Below, in pieces: positions 41,506 to 51,235 of a DNA stretch of 64,000 nucleotides. This stretch comes from an uncultured Victivallales bacterium. GTDB lineage: Bacteria; Verrucomicrobiota; Lentisphaeria; Oligosphaerales; JAFGRS01. The stretch is taken from contig CAILUI010000206.1 of NCBI GenBank assembly GCA_903837355.1, positions 1-64,000 of the forward strand. The letters run 5' to 3'. Position 1 is the first letter of the stretch, and each line of letters opens with the position of its first letter. Made by a program: the position numbers and the translations under genes. The notes under the pieces were generated by a model, which ran no database searches, was not told where the DNA came from, and worked only from the letters and a program-made list of their open reading frames with translations.

Positions 41506-43893
41506 ATGAAATGGTTTCGCTGGCAGCGGACGCAGAGCGGGCAGCGCGCCACCGGCCAAGGTCGGCAGCGTTCGCGTCGTGCTGACGCCGTGCGGCGGCA
41601 GGGCCGGCGCAAGCCGGGGATTGGTTGGTCGCTCGCCTGTGCGGGGCTGTGCGTCTGGGTTGCCTGTTCCTTTGCGGTTAGTTTCCGCCGGATGCCGCCC
41701 CCGGTGCACTTGGTCGCGGGCGAGATCGCGGATCGCAACCTCTACAGCGAGGTGCCTTTCCGCTACGCCGACGCCATGCAGACCGAGCGTCTGCGCAGTC
41801 GGGCTTCCCAGGAGGTGCCACCGGTCTATCAACTGAGCTTGCCGGCGGCCGAGTCGGCCCTGCAGGGGTTGGCTGGTCTTGGCGACATGGTGCGTGGGCG
41901 GGCGGCGGTGCCGGAGCGTCCGGCGGTGGCGCCGACGGTTGCCGAGGGTGGCACCGCGGCAGATCCGCTGGAGGGCCTCGACGCCCCGGCTCTGGATGCC
42001 CTGCGGCAGGTGGTTGCTGACCCCGCCCGCTACCGCATCCTGCAGGACTTGGCTCGGGACGCCTTGCACGCCGGCATCCTGGAAGAGCGGGAGATCACCG
42101 CCCTGCGCGAGCCCGAATCGCCGACGGTGCAGGTGACGTTTCTCAATGACCGCGGCGGAGCCGCGCGGACCTCGCTGCTTCCGGTCGCTGACCTGCGCGA
42201 CCCGAAGCGCGGGGCCGCAGGGGTGGCGGCTGAGTTCGCGGCGCGCTTCCCGGACACCGGCGACGTCCTGCGCCGAGCTCTGGAGCAGACGCTCGCACGG
42301 CTGTTGCGTCCGAGCATGGTCCAGAATGCCGAGGCGACGATTAGGGCTCGTCGGCAGGCGGTGGCCGCGGTGGAGACGGTCATGCGCTTCGTCGGTGCCA
42401 ACGAGGTCCTGGTGCTGCGTGGCGAAGTCGTCAACCAGGATATGATTGACCGTCTGGAGAAGCACCAGCAGGAGCTGCATCTGCGGCAGACCGCACAGAC
42501 GGGGGTCCTCGGCACCCTGCAGGGGCCGTTGGTGTGTGCTGTGTTGATCCTTTGTGCGGGGTATATGCTGGCGGTACTGCAGCCCGAGTTGCTTGCCGAT
42601 CGGCGGCTGGTGACCCTGATGGCGCTGGCCTTGGTGCTGCAGGTCCTGCTCAACCGCACGGTCAGCGGTCTGCACTTCCTCAACAGCGGTTCGTCTTTCT
42701 ACCTGTTTCCCTTGTTGCCGCTGGCTTTCGCGGCGATGGTGCTGGCACCTTTGGCGGGCCTGCGTGCGGCCGTGGTTGGCGCTCTTCTGACGGTGGCGGT
42801 GGCGGCGTGGCAGATTCGCTCGCCCGAGGCGTTCCATCTGTGCATTACCGGGACGGCGTCGTCGCTGGTAGGGGCGGCCCTGATGCAGCGCGCGCGGCGG
42901 CGGGCGCACCTGATCAGGACCGGTGCGGCGGTGTTTGCCACGGTCTTGCTGCTGGAACTGCTGTTCTCGATCCGCGGCACTCTGCCTGCCGGCGCCCTGG
43001 GGCGGGCGCTGCTGCCGCTGGTCTACTACGCCATGGCCAACGCCTTTGGTGTCACCGCCCTGGTGTTCATGCTACTGCCGTTGCTTGAGTACGCTTTCGG
43101 CGTGGCTTCGGATCTGTCGCTGGTGGAGTTGAGCGACCTCAACCATCCGCTGATGAAGCGACTGCAGTTGGAGGCGCCGGGGACCTATCATCACAGCTTG
43201 ACGGTGGCGACGTTGGCTGAGCAGGCTGCCGAAGCTATCGGCGCCAATCCACTGATGGCCCGCGTGTGCGCCTACTTCCACGACATCGGCAAGCTGGATC
43301 AGCCCGAGTACTTTGCGGAGAATGCCCTGCACGGGGTCAACCCGCACGACGACCTGCAGCCGCGGATGAGCAGCCTGGTCATTCTCAACCATGTCCGGCA
43401 TGGCATCGAGCTGGCGCGCCGCTACAAGCTCAAGCGGCCCCTGCGCGAGACGATCGCGCAGCATCACGGCACCAGTCTGGTGTACTACTTCTACCGCAAG
43501 GCCAGGGATCTGACCGACCCTGGCCAGGCGGTGGGCGAGAGCGAGTTCCGCTATCCTGGCCCGCGGCCGCGGCGCAAGGAGATTGTGCTGGTCAGTCTGG
43601 CCGACAGTTGCGAGGCCGCCAGCCGCAGCCTTGACCGGCCGACAGCGGCGAAGGTCGGGGCCATGGTCGATGCCATCTTCAATGACCGCCTGCGCGACCA
43701 CGGCCTCGACGATGCCGATCTCACGGTCAGCGAGCTTGCCCGCAGCCGCGATGTCATGGTGCGCACGCTGGCCACGATGATGCACGCACGGGTGCCGTAC
43801 CCCAAGGAGGGCGCGCATGAGGGTGACTCTGTCGAAGCCGGTCCGCCTGCCGCGGTGGAAGGACCGCCAGCGGTACTGGCGCGTCCTGCATGA
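41506..43893 (+). CDS. pgpH: PgpH-type 7TM-HD c-di-AMP phosphodiesterase
   Basis: A 795-residue membrane protein of the YqfF/PgpH family. An N-terminal membrane segment (about residues 38-58) precedes a large extracytoplasmic 7TMR-HDED domain. About seven membrane segments follow from residue 345 to 530 (7TMR-7TM_HD). The cytoplasmic HD domain has GTYHHSLTVATLAEQAAEAI, H592-D593 in FHDIGKLDQPEYF, and a further HHG motif. The family hydrolyses c-di-AMP. Its place before ybeY is conserved in many bacteria. The 3' end overlaps ybeY by 77 bp, an unusually long overlap. Confidence 0.92.
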   Translation: MKWFRWQRTQSGQRATGQGRQRSRRADAVRRQGRRKPGIGWSLACAGLCVWVACSFAVSFRRMPPPVHLVAGEIADRNLYSEVPFRYADAMQTERLRSRASQEVPPVYQLSLPAAESALQGLAGLGDMVRGRAAVPERPAVAPTVAEGGTAADPLEGLDAPALDALRQVVADPARYRILQDLARDALHAGILEEREITALREPESPTVQVTFLNDRGGAARTSLLPVADLRDPKRGAAGVAAEFAARFPDTGDVLRRALEQTLARLLRPSMVQNAEATIRARRQAVAAVETVMRFVGANEVLVLRGEVVNQDMIDRLEKHQQELHLRQTAQTGVLGTLQGPLVCAVLILCAGYMLAVLQPELLADRRLVTLMALALVLQVLLNRTVSGLHFLNSGSSFYLFPLLPLAFAAMVLAPLAGLRAAVVGALLTVAVAAWQIRSPEAFHLCITGTASSLVGAALMQRARRRAHLIRTGAAVFATVLLLELLFSIRGTLPAGALGRALLPLVYYAMANAFGVTALVFMLLPLLEYAFGVASDLSLVELSDLNHPLMKRLQLEAPGTYHHSLTVATLAEQAAEAIGANPLMARVCAYFHDIGKLDQPEYFAENALHGVNPHDDLQPRMSSLVILNHVRHGIELARRYKLKRPLRETIAQHHGTSLVYYFYRKARDLTDPGQAVGESEFRYPGPRPRRKEIVLVSLADSCEAASRSLDRPTAAKVGAMVDAIFNDRLRDHGLDDADLTVSELARSRDVMVRTLATMMHARVPYPKEGAHEGDSVEAGPPAAVEGPPAVLARPA

Positions 43894-44314
43894 GGCGAGC
43901 GCGCTGACGGGGCTGGAAAGTGTGCCGGGCTTCGGCGTTGCCGCCGAACTCCATGTCATCCTGGTTGGCAGCCGGACCATGGCCCGCCTCAACGCCGCGT
44001 ACTGTGGGCACCAGGGACGTACCGATGTCCTGACCTTCGGGCTGGGTGAGACGGGGGGCGTCCCGGGGCCGGTGGTCGCAGGCGAGATCTACATCTGCCC
44101 TGACGTGGCTGCGGTTGCGGCCGGCCGTTTTGGGACCAGCCTGGGGGAGGAGTGCGTACTGTACGCCGTGCATGGCATGCTGCACCTGGCCGGCTTTGAT
44201 GACGGGGAGCCCGGGGCGCGCCGGGCCATGCGGCAGGCCGAGCGCCGCGTCATGGGCCGCCTGCGAGCACGCACGGATTTCGGTGCTATCTTTGCTGATT
44301 CTGCCGCGTCTTAG
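43817..44314 (+). CDS. ybeY: Endoribonuclease YbeY
   Basis: A 165-residue YbeY-family metal-dependent endoribonuclease for 16S rRNA 3' maturation and ribosome quality control. The family motif appears as HGMLHLAGFDD near residue 119; the last metal-binding histidine of the usual H-x3-H-x5-H pattern is replaced by aspartate, a variant that can still bind metal. Upstream residues RLNAAYCGHQGRTDVLTF are typical. The start has AAGGAGG six bases upstream and lies inside the 3' end of pgpH in another frame. Confidence 0.9.
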   Translation: MRVTLSKPVRLPRWKDRQRYWRVLHEASALTGLESVPGFGVAAELHVILVGSRTMARLNAAYCGHQGRTDVLTFGLGETGGVPGPVVAGEIYICPDVAAVAAGRFGTSLGEECVLYAVHGMLHLAGFDDGEPGARRAMRQAERRVMGRLRARTDFGAIFADSAAS

Positions 44315-44405
44315 TGCGTTTGGGGCGAGGGCTGCGGCGCGGGCTCCGTGGCGGTCCGGCCCAAGGGCTGGCACGGTGAGGGACAGGTGGCGGCAAGACA
44401 TATCT

Positions 44406-45719
44406 ATGGCGATTCATTGGAGTGTTTGGATTGGCATCACCGGCGGCGTTCTTGCGGCGGCCCTGTCGACCATCCGTCTGGTCCTGCACGGATTCAGCGG
44501 GGGGCGCTTGCGCCGGCTGGAAGAGAGTGATGGCGATCTGGCGGCGCGGCTGGCGAAGCAGTTGGGCCGGCGCGACGAATACCGCGTTCTGCTGCGGCTG
44601 TTCCAGGCGCTGGACGTCCTGCTGATCGTCGTCTGCGCGGCCCACTGGGACCGGCACGCTGCGCTGGGCCTCGGGCGCGGCCTCTGGGAGTGGTCGGCGG
44701 TGCTGGCGGGTGGGGTGCTGTTTCTGATCGTGACCGAAGCCCTGGGGCGTCATCTGAGTGTCACCGCCTCGGCGCATCTGCTCGACCTGGCGTTACCGCT
44801 GTTGCGTGGGTTGAGCCTGGCCCTCTTCCCACTCTCCTATCCGGTCCTGGCCCTGCACCGTCTGGCGAGTCGCTGGCGTGCGGCTCGCGGCGAGGAGGAC
44901 GATGAGGTCACCGCCGAGGATGAGATCATGTCGCTGTTGGACCAGGACGCGGAGAGTGCTGAAGGTGAGGCTGACCTGGAGGCGGACGAGCGGCGCATGA
45001 TCCGGGGGATCTTCGACCTTGACGAGACGACCGTGAGCGCCATCATGACGCCGCGGGTGGACGTCGAGGGCATCGACGAGAAGGCGGGTGTAGTCGCGCT
45101 CAAGGCCCTCATCGTCGCCTGCGGGCACAGCCGCATCCCGGTGTACCGTGACACCATCGATCAGGTTACGGGCATTATCTATGCCAAGGATCTGCTCGAC
45201 GATGGGCGCGTCGCCGCCGCCGCCGACCTCGCGGCCCTGTTGCACGCGCCCACCTTTATTCCCGAGTCCAAGCGGGTTGGCGACTTGCTGAAGGACTTCC
45301 GGCAGAGCCACACTCACCTGGCCGTGGTCCTGGATGAGTATGGCGGCACGGCCGGGATCGTCACCATCGAGGATATCATCGAAGAGATCGTCGGCGAGAT
45401 CCACGATGAGTATGATGGTGACGAGGCGCCGTCCGCGCCCGAGCTTCTTCCCGACGGGGCGATGGTGGTTGACGCCCGTTCTACCATTGCCCACGTCAAT
45501 GAAGTGCTGCGGGCAGACCTGCCCACAGACGCGGACTACGACACCGTCGGCGGCTACATCTCGGCGCAACTCGGGCGTATTCCGCAGGCCGGCGAGGCGG
45601 TGACCACGGAGCATCTACAGGCCGAGATACTGGCCGCCGATCCGCGGCGGGTCCTGAAGGCGAAGATCAGAGTGCAGTGCGACCGTGGCGGCGACGACCG
45701 CCAGAGCCGTTCCGGCTGA
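44406..45719 (+). CDS. CorC/CNNM-type CBS-domain membrane protein
   Basis: A 437-residue protein with an N-terminal membrane domain (DUF21/CNNM, segments from about residues 5-25, 55-75, 95-115 and 120-140). A CBS pair follows (VSAIMTPRVDVEGIDEK and FIPESKRVGDLLKDFRQS), then a CorC_HlyC domain at the C-terminus (YDTVGGYISAQLGRIPQAGE). Such proteins are linked to magnesium or cobalt efflux. Position after ybeY is the usual one. I chose ATG 44406 where similarity begins; longer frames read into ybeY. Confidence 0.9.
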   Translation: MAIHWSVWIGITGGVLAAALSTIRLVLHGFSGGRLRRLEESDGDLAARLAKQLGRRDEYRVLLRLFQALDVLLIVVCAAHWDRHAALGLGRGLWEWSAVLAGGVLFLIVTEALGRHLSVTASAHLLDLALPLLRGLSLALFPLSYPVLALHRLASRWRAARGEEDDEVTAEDEIMSLLDQDAESAEGEADLEADERRMIRGIFDLDETTVSAIMTPRVDVEGIDEKAGVVALKALIVACGHSRIPVYRDTIDQVTGIIYAKDLLDDGRVAAAADLAALLHAPTFIPESKRVGDLLKDFRQSHTHLAVVLDEYGGTAGIVTIEDIIEEIVGEIHDEYDGDEAPSAPELLPDGAMVVDARSTIAHVNEVLRADLPTDADYDTVGGYISAQLGRIPQAGEAVTTEHLQAEILAADPRRVLKAKIRVQCDRGGDDRQSRSG

Positions 45720-45754
45720 CGGCGTGCGCGCGACCAAGGACGAGGCACACATCG

Positions 45755-47122
45755 ATGCTGACTACCTGGCTCATTGCAGCCGCCATTTTCGCCATGCTAC
45801 TGATCGAGCGGGTGGTGGTCACGACGCTGACCCGGTCTCCCCGTGGCCGGGAGTGGGTGCGCCGTACCCCCCTTCTGCATCCGAACGGGATATCGTTGCT
45901 GCGCCTGCCGATGGGACTGGTTGGCGTGTGGATGGCGCATGTGGGCTGGTGGGAGGCCGGGACGCTGTTCTTCGCCTTCTGGATGATCTCCGATATCACC
46001 GATGGGACCATTGCCCGGAACTGCGACCTGGAGACCGAGAAGGGCAAGTGGCTCGATCCGCTCAGTGATAAGTTCATGTACTTCCCGGCACTGCTCTACT
46101 GTGCCGTGGCGGCGAACGTGCGCGTGCCCTTGCCCTGGGGTTGGGTGGCGGCGTTCCTGCTCCTTGATGCCCTCGGTCAGGCCTCCAGGCTGGTCATCCA
46201 GAAGCAGGCCGCCAACTATTTCGGCAAGGCCAAGACGGCGTTTGTGACGATTGTGCTGACCTGTACCGCTCTGGATCAGGTGCAGCCGCTCTGGTTCATG
46301 TCAGAGCACTTTGTGTACGCCATGACGGTGTCCTCCACGCTGCTGGCTTTCCTGTCGGTGTACTGCCGGGTGATTCCGGATGCGTGGTATGCCAACAGCC
46401 TCACGCTGGCCAATTTCCTGTGTGGCATCGCGGCGATCTGGAATGTGTACAAAGGGCATGCGCCGCGCGCCTTCGTGCTGGTCTTTCTCGGGCAGTTCTT
46501 CGACCTCTTCGATGGACGCATGGCGCGCCTGTACGGCTCGACGCGTTTCGGCCCGATCTTCGATGACATCGCCGATGGCACCAGTTTCGGTCTGGCGATC
46601 GGCTACCTGATCCTGGCGCAACTGCAGCCCGGCATGCCGATGCTGGTAGCGGTCGTGGCCGGCGGGGGCTACCTCATCTGCGTCATCTACCGGCTGTACC
46701 GCTTCCTGCGCCCCGCGACGGCCATGGCACCAGGGATTTTCCAGGGCATGCCCTCCCCGGCGGGGGCCATGCTGGCCGGTTCCTCTGTCCTACTCTTTGG
46801 CGCGCGTGCCCCCTGGCTGGCGGTGGGTCTCGTCCTGGCCTCGTCCCTGCTGATGATCTCCAGCCTGCGCTATCGCCACTTCGCGCGCCGCATCTGGCCG
46901 GCCCTTCCGCGCACGGGCAAGCTACTGGTCTGCATCCTGTTCCTGATCTTCGTCGACGTGGCGCTTTCGCACATCAACTATGTGCTCTTCTTCAACCTGT
47001 TCTGCTTTGCCCTCGGTCTGGTCTATGCGGTGTACGGCCTCGACCCCGATACCTATCTCCCTGGACGGCGCCAACGCGCCCAGGCGGCGGCCACTCAAGT
47101 CATCGCGCCGCCGAACCCCTAG
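45755..47122 (+). CDS. Fused PgsA-like and PssA-like CDP-alcohol phosphatidyltransferase
   Basis: A 455-residue membrane protein with two CDP-alcohol phosphatidyltransferase domains. The first has DGTIAR at 83-88 and then GKWLDPLSD, the full D-G-x2-A-R-x8-G-x3-D-x3-D motif, in a PgsA-like context. The second has DGRMAR at 253-258 and then GPIFDDIAD and SFGLA, typical of phosphatidylserine synthase (PssA), with the motif one residue shorter than usual. This suggests one protein making two kinds of phospholipid head group from CDP-diacylglycerol. Which alcohols are used cannot be settled by sequence reading. Confidence 0.88.
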   Translation: MLTTWLIAAAIFAMLLIERVVVTTLTRSPRGREWVRRTPLLHPNGISLLRLPMGLVGVWMAHVGWWEAGTLFFAFWMISDITDGTIARNCDLETEKGKWLDPLSDKFMYFPALLYCAVAANVRVPLPWGWVAAFLLLDALGQASRLVIQKQAANYFGKAKTAFVTIVLTCTALDQVQPLWFMSEHFVYAMTVSSTLLAFLSVYCRVIPDAWYANSLTLANFLCGIAAIWNVYKGHAPRAFVLVFLGQFFDLFDGRMARLYGSTRFGPIFDDIADGTSFGLAIGYLILAQLQPGMPMLVAVVAGGGYLICVIYRLYRFLRPATAMAPGIFQGMPSPAGAMLAGSSVLLFGARAPWLAVGLVLASSLLMISSLRYRHFARRIWPALPRTGKLLVCILFLIFVDVALSHINYVLFFNLFCFALGLVYAVYGLDPDTYLPGRRQRAQAAATQVIAPPNP

Positions 47123-47197
47123 TCAGCGCGCGCCGCCCGCGACCCGTAGCGGGTGCCCGCTTGCACCTTCGCGTCCGCGCCGTGGCGGGGCCCCGGC

Positions 47198-47512
47198 TCA
47201 GGCGAGAAGCGCGGCCTTGAGCGCGTCCTTCTGCTGCAGGCCGATCCACTGCTGCGCGGCCTTGCCGTCCTTGAACAGGATCAGGGTCGGAATCGAGCGC
47301 ACGCCAAAGCGGGCGGCGATAGAGGGCGCCTGGTCCACATTCACCTTCGCGATGACGGCCGCGGCGCCGATCTCCCCCGCCAGTTCATCGAGGATCGGTG
47401 TCTGCATCCGGCACGGACCGCACCAAGGCGCCCAGAAGTCGACCAGGACCTTGCCCGCACTGACGGTGGTCTCGAAGTTCTTCTCGGTGATCTCAAGCAG
47501 TTTCTCTGACAT
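47198..47512 (-). CDS. trxA: Thioredoxin
   Basis: A 104-residue thioredoxin with the WCGPC active site at residues 30-34 (VLVDFWAPWCGPCRM) and the cis-proline region GVRSIPTLILFKDG. It is a soluble disulfide reductase. It is convergent with the preceding phosphatidyltransferase gene; a short hairpin ACCCG-TAG-CGGGT at 47142-47154 lies between them. Confidence 0.96.
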   Translation of the reverse strand: MSEKLLEITEKNFETTVSAGKVLVDFWAPWCGPCRMQTPILDELAGEIGAAAVIAKVNVDQAPSIAARFGVRSIPTLILFKDGKAAQQWIGLQQKDALKAALLA

Positions 47513-47818
47513 CGTCGCGTCTCTCCGTACTCATGTCACGCGTTGCCCGCAGGATGCCTGCCAGTCCGTTCCGCATGTGCATCACTGACCGCTGAAATGC
47601 AGCGAGGTTCCCGCCGTCGTCGCCACGGACGATAGCAACATAGCCCACTCCAGGGCGCTTGGCTGGCGAGTGCGGTCTGGTCATGGCCCGCCGGCGCCTG
47701 GGTTTAGCCCGGCGCTCCTGGCCGTGGCCAGGCAGCGCGAAGACGGCGCCTCCCGGCGGTATATTCAGCCTCGTTCAGGCAGCGGGTCCAGGTCGAGGTG
47801 GTGCGAAGGGCGGTGTGC
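47513..47818. other. Intergenic region between trxA and the HAD gene
   Basis: About 306 bases between divergent genes. Short ORFs on both strands look like shadows. I see no clear promoter or RNA structure, although promoters for both genes must lie here. Confidence 0.4.
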
Positions 47819-48595
47819 ATGCAGGAACTGCGGAGCAAACGAGCCTTTATCTGTGACATGGACGGGGTGATCTACCACGGCGACCGTCTGCTTCCCGGGG
47901 TACCGGAGTTCCTGCAGTGGCTTGAAGCGCAGGGCAAACTGTACTTGTTTCTCACCAATAGCAGCGAACGTTCGCCCCGGGAGCTGAGTCAAAAACTGCG
48001 CCGGCTTGGCCTCGCGGTGAGCGAGGACCACTTCTACACCAGCGCCCTGGCCACGGCGAGTTTCCTGGCCAGTCAGCAGCCCGGGGGCAGTGCCTATGTC
48101 ATCGGCGATGCGGGTCTGACCAACGCCCTCTACGATGCCGGGTTTACCATGAACAACATCGATCCGGACTACGTGGTTGTGGGTGAGACGCGGACGTACA
48201 GCTACGAGAAGATCGAGACCGCCGTGCGGCTGGTGCATGGCGGCGCCCGGCTGATCGGCACCAACCCCGACATGACCGGACCTACGGAACGGGGCATCGT
48301 CCCGGCGACCGGCGCCCTGATCGCCCCCATCGAACTGGCCACGGGGTGCAAGGCATATTTCGTGGGCAAGCCCAACCCCTTGATCATGCGGCACGCGCTG
48401 AAACAGCTCGGTTGCCGGCGCGAGGAAACGGCCATCATTGGCGACCGCATGGATACCGATATCGTGGCCGGCATCGAGTCTGACATCGAGACGGTGCTGG
48501 TGCTGTCCGGCGTTGCCCAGCGCGACGATCTGAAACGCTTCGCCTATGCGCCGCGCTACGTCCTGAACGGGGTTGGCGACGTGGCCGCGACCTGA
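47819..48595 (+). CDS. NagD-like HAD-superfamily phosphatase
   Basis: A 258-residue HAD hydrolase of the NagD/class IIA type. The nucleophile motif is FICDMDGVIYHGD, motif II is FLTNSSERSPRE, a lysine is in the FVGKPNPLIMRHAL segment and motif IV is IIGDRMDTDIVAGIESD. All catalytic aspartates are present. Members dephosphorylate nucleotides or sugar phosphates. ATG 47819 is favoured; a GTG at 47798 would add seven residues. The gene starts the run into the glycan cluster. Confidence 0.9.
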   Translation: MQELRSKRAFICDMDGVIYHGDRLLPGVPEFLQWLEAQGKLYLFLTNSSERSPRELSQKLRRLGLAVSEDHFYTSALATASFLASQQPGGSAYVIGDAGLTNALYDAGFTMNNIDPDYVVVGETRTYSYEKIETAVRLVHGGARLIGTNPDMTGPTERGIVPATGALIAPIELATGCKAYFVGKPNPLIMRHALKQLGCRREETAIIGDRMDTDIVAGIESDIETVLVLSGVAQRDDLKRFAYAPRYVLNGVGDVAAT

Positions 48596-48708
48596 GGCGA
48601 GACGGCGCGGGCGCGGCGGGCGGGTTTGCCGTGGCTCGGCGTGTCGGCAATGATCACGGCGGCGTGCCCGCCCTACGCTGCGTTGTGACGTCACCGGAGG
48701 AGAGACCC

Positions 48709-51228
48709 ATGGGAACCTGGCTGCAGAGTTGCCTGTTCGGTGTTACTGCCCTTGGCTGCTTGGCGGGATCGTCTGGACGGGCGGCCACGGTGCTGCTCGA
48801 CTTTGAGAATGAGGCTGACCTGAAGGTGTGGCACTACGAGAACCGCGACGCCACGGTGCCGGTCAACGAGGTGGCGCGCGCGGAGCGCTTTGCGACCTCG
48901 GGCACCTTCGCCATGTGTTTCCGTTCGCCCGCCTGGAAGCAGGGCCTGGGCGAGTGGCCCTCCTTCGAGTGCCAGCCGCCCCTGACGGACTGGTCCGCCT
49001 TCGACCGGCTCGCGTTCGACGTCACCAACCCGACTGCTGCGGAGCAGAAGCTATTCCTGTTCATCAGCGACTCGAAGATCGCCACGCGTGACGGTTGGCT
49101 GGAGTCCGTATCGGCGCCGCCGTTTGGCCACACGCGGGTGGTGATTTCCCTCGCTAAGCTCACCGAGAAGAAGGTAAGCCTGGCGGACATCCATGTGCTG
49201 CACGCCTTCACCGAGCGCCCGGCGGCGGACCTGGAGCTTTACATCGACCACTTCGTCCTGCTCCGCCCCGACGAGCCCTTGCCGACTCCCTCGGCGGCCT
49301 TCATGCAGCAGTTCGCGCCGCTGTTGACGCGCCAGATCGAGCTCGTGCGGCAGACCCTGCGCGAGGCGGGCGAACGCGTGCGTCTGCAAGCCGTCGGCGT
49401 GCCGGCCCTGACGGTCTGGGCGAACGCGGTCTTGGCCGATCTGGAAGCGGAGGTGAACACCTACGCCGAACGGGCGCTGCGCGCCGACGCGGGTCTGCTC
49501 GGCGAGCAGATGGTGCCCAGTCGCCTGCAGTCCCGACTCAGCGCGCTGGAGAACCTGGTGCGCCTGCGTGCCGATTTCGCCCGCATCTGGCCGGCGGTAC
49601 AGACGGGCAAGGAAGCGCGGACCGACGTGGTGGTTGGCTTCGCGACCTCGATGGAGAAGGTCCTGCCGCGGGTGCTGGCCGCGCCGCTGGCGGTGTCCGC
49701 CTCGGTGGAGGTCGGCCTGGCACAGAACGAGAAGGAGAGCTTCCAGGTGATCGTCATGCCCTGCGAGCGTGATCTCAAGGGCGTGCGGGTGCGGCTGACC
49801 GACCTCGAGGGCGGGCAGGGCACCCGCTTTGCGGCCGCCAACGTCGAGGCCGTGGTGGTGGGCTACGTGGAGACCAAGGTGGCGCCGCCCTATGGCAGTT
49901 CCCACGTCGGCTGGTGGCCGGATCCGATCCTGAATTTCCAGGCCGCGGCGGACATCGCCAAGGGCGACGCGCAAGCGTTCTGGATTCGGGTACGCGCACC
50001 CAAGGACCAGGCTCCCGGCGTCTACCGCGGCAAACTGACGGTCGAGGCCGATGGTGCCAGCGCCTTCAGCTTCGATCTGGCCATCCGCGTCTTCGCCTTC
50101 TGCCTCCCGGACAGTACCCCGCTGCCGTTGGCGGTCACCTTCATGCCGATGTTCTATGAACCCAACGGCCAGGGCGGCTGGCGCGAGGGTGAGTACAACC
50201 GCGTTGACTGGAAACCGCAGCGCTGGGCCTGGGCCGATTTCCTGGCGGACTACTACCTGACCACCGACACCCTCTACGGCGGGGCCACCTGGACGCCTGA
50301 CTTCGACAGCCTTGCCAAGTTGCAGAAGCAGGGCCGCCTGGGACGCTTCAACCTGGGCTATTACGGCCCCTGTGGCGAAGGCGAGGAACAGATCGCGAAG
50401 TGGCGGCAGGCCACCCTCGATGTTATCCGCCCGCGCTATGAGAAGGCCAAAGAGCTGGGCCTGCTCAAGAGCGCCTACATCTACGGCTGCGACGAGAATC
50501 CCAAGGACCTCTTCCCGGGGGTGCAGCGCGCGGCGGCGTTGCTGAAGGCTGAGTTTCCCGAGGTTCTGGTCATGACTACCACCTACGACGACAGCTTCGG
50601 CAAGGACTCGGTGATCAAATCCATGGACGCCTTCTGCCCACTCACCCCGAAGTTCGATGCCGCGCTGGCGGCGCAGGCCCGTGCCAACGGCAAGGAGGTC
50701 TGGTGGTACATCTGCTGCGGCCCGCACCACCCCTACGCCAATATGTTCGTCGAGTACCCGGCCATCGATGGACGGCTGTTGATGGGGGCGATGACGACCA
50801 AGGCCCGCCCGGACGGCTTCCTGTACTACGAGATCAGCATCTGGAACGCCAACCCGATCACGTCCGGGCCGTTCACCGACTGGGACCCGCGCAGTTGGAC
50901 CACCTACCATGGCGACGGCTCGTGGACCTGCATGGGTCCGGGCGGTACGCCGCTCCCGACCATCCGTCTGGAGAACTTCCGCGACGGTCTGGAGGACTAC
51001 GCCTACGCCCGCATTCTCGAGGCCACGGTGGCGAAGGTCGAGGCCTCCCCTGAGTTGCGGGCCACCCGCGCCGCCTGGCTGCAACGGGCGAAAGAGTTGC
51101 TGGTGGTGCCCGAGGAGCTGGTCAAGAGCCTCACCGAGTACAGTCGTGATCCGGCGACGCTGTACCGCTATCGCAACGCCCTGGCGGCGGCGATCGAGGC
51201 GGCGGGCGTGGAACCCGCCCAGCTGTAG
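48709..51228 (+). CDS. Secreted DUF4091 glycoside-hydrolase-like protein
   Basis: An 839-residue secreted protein. A signal peptide covers about residues 1-24. A beta-sandwich of about 170 residues (carbohydrate-binding-like) follows, then a helical linker. The C-terminal DUF4091 region (FMPMFYEPNGQ, DGFLYYEISIWNANP, RLENFRDGLEDYAYARILE) is of a type common in Planctomycetes, Armatimonadota and relatives. DUF4091 proteins are thought to be glycoside hydrolases, but activity has not been generally shown. GGAGGAG lies just upstream of ATG 48709. It converges with the next gene with only 7 bp between stops. Confidence 0.88.
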   Translation: MGTWLQSCLFGVTALGCLAGSSGRAATVLLDFENEADLKVWHYENRDATVPVNEVARAERFATSGTFAMCFRSPAWKQGLGEWPSFECQPPLTDWSAFDRLAFDVTNPTAAEQKLFLFISDSKIATRDGWLESVSAPPFGHTRVVISLAKLTEKKVSLADIHVLHAFTERPAADLELYIDHFVLLRPDEPLPTPSAAFMQQFAPLLTRQIELVRQTLREAGERVRLQAVGVPALTVWANAVLADLEAEVNTYAERALRADAGLLGEQMVPSRLQSRLSALENLVRLRADFARIWPAVQTGKEARTDVVVGFATSMEKVLPRVLAAPLAVSASVEVGLAQNEKESFQVIVMPCERDLKGVRVRLTDLEGGQGTRFAAANVEAVVVGYVETKVAPPYGSSHVGWWPDPILNFQAAADIAKGDAQAFWIRVRAPKDQAPGVYRGKLTVEADGASAFSFDLAIRVFAFCLPDSTPLPLAVTFMPMFYEPNGQGGWREGEYNRVDWKPQRWAWADFLADYYLTTDTLYGGATWTPDFDSLAKLQKQGRLGRFNLGYYGPCGEGEEQIAKWRQATLDVIRPRYEKAKELGLLKSAYIYGCDENPKDLFPGVQRAAALLKAEFPEVLVMTTTYDDSFGKDSVIKSMDAFCPLTPKFDAALAAQARANGKEVWWYICCGPHHPYANMFVEYPAIDGRLLMGAMTTKARPDGFLYYEISIWNANPITSGPFTDWDPRSWTTYHGDGSWTCMGPGGTPLPTIRLENFRDGLEDYAYARILEATVAKVEASPELRATRAAWLQRAKELLVVPEELVKSLTEYSRDPATLYRYRNALAAAIEAAGVEPAQL

Positions 51229-51235
51229 GGCCGGC

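Noticed and set aside
37909..41738. Two long minus-strand frames opposite fabD-fabG and acpP-fabF
   Set aside because: They cover several well-identified fatty acid genes and have no protein-like features.
47493..47684. Small minus-strand ORF overlapping the trxA start
   Set aside because: Overlaps trxA upstream region, lacks a ribosome binding site and has no homology I can recognise.
49051..51084. A 677-codon minus-strand frame opposite the DUF4091 gene
   Set aside because: Low-complexity translation without start support; shadow of the DUF4091 coding frame.
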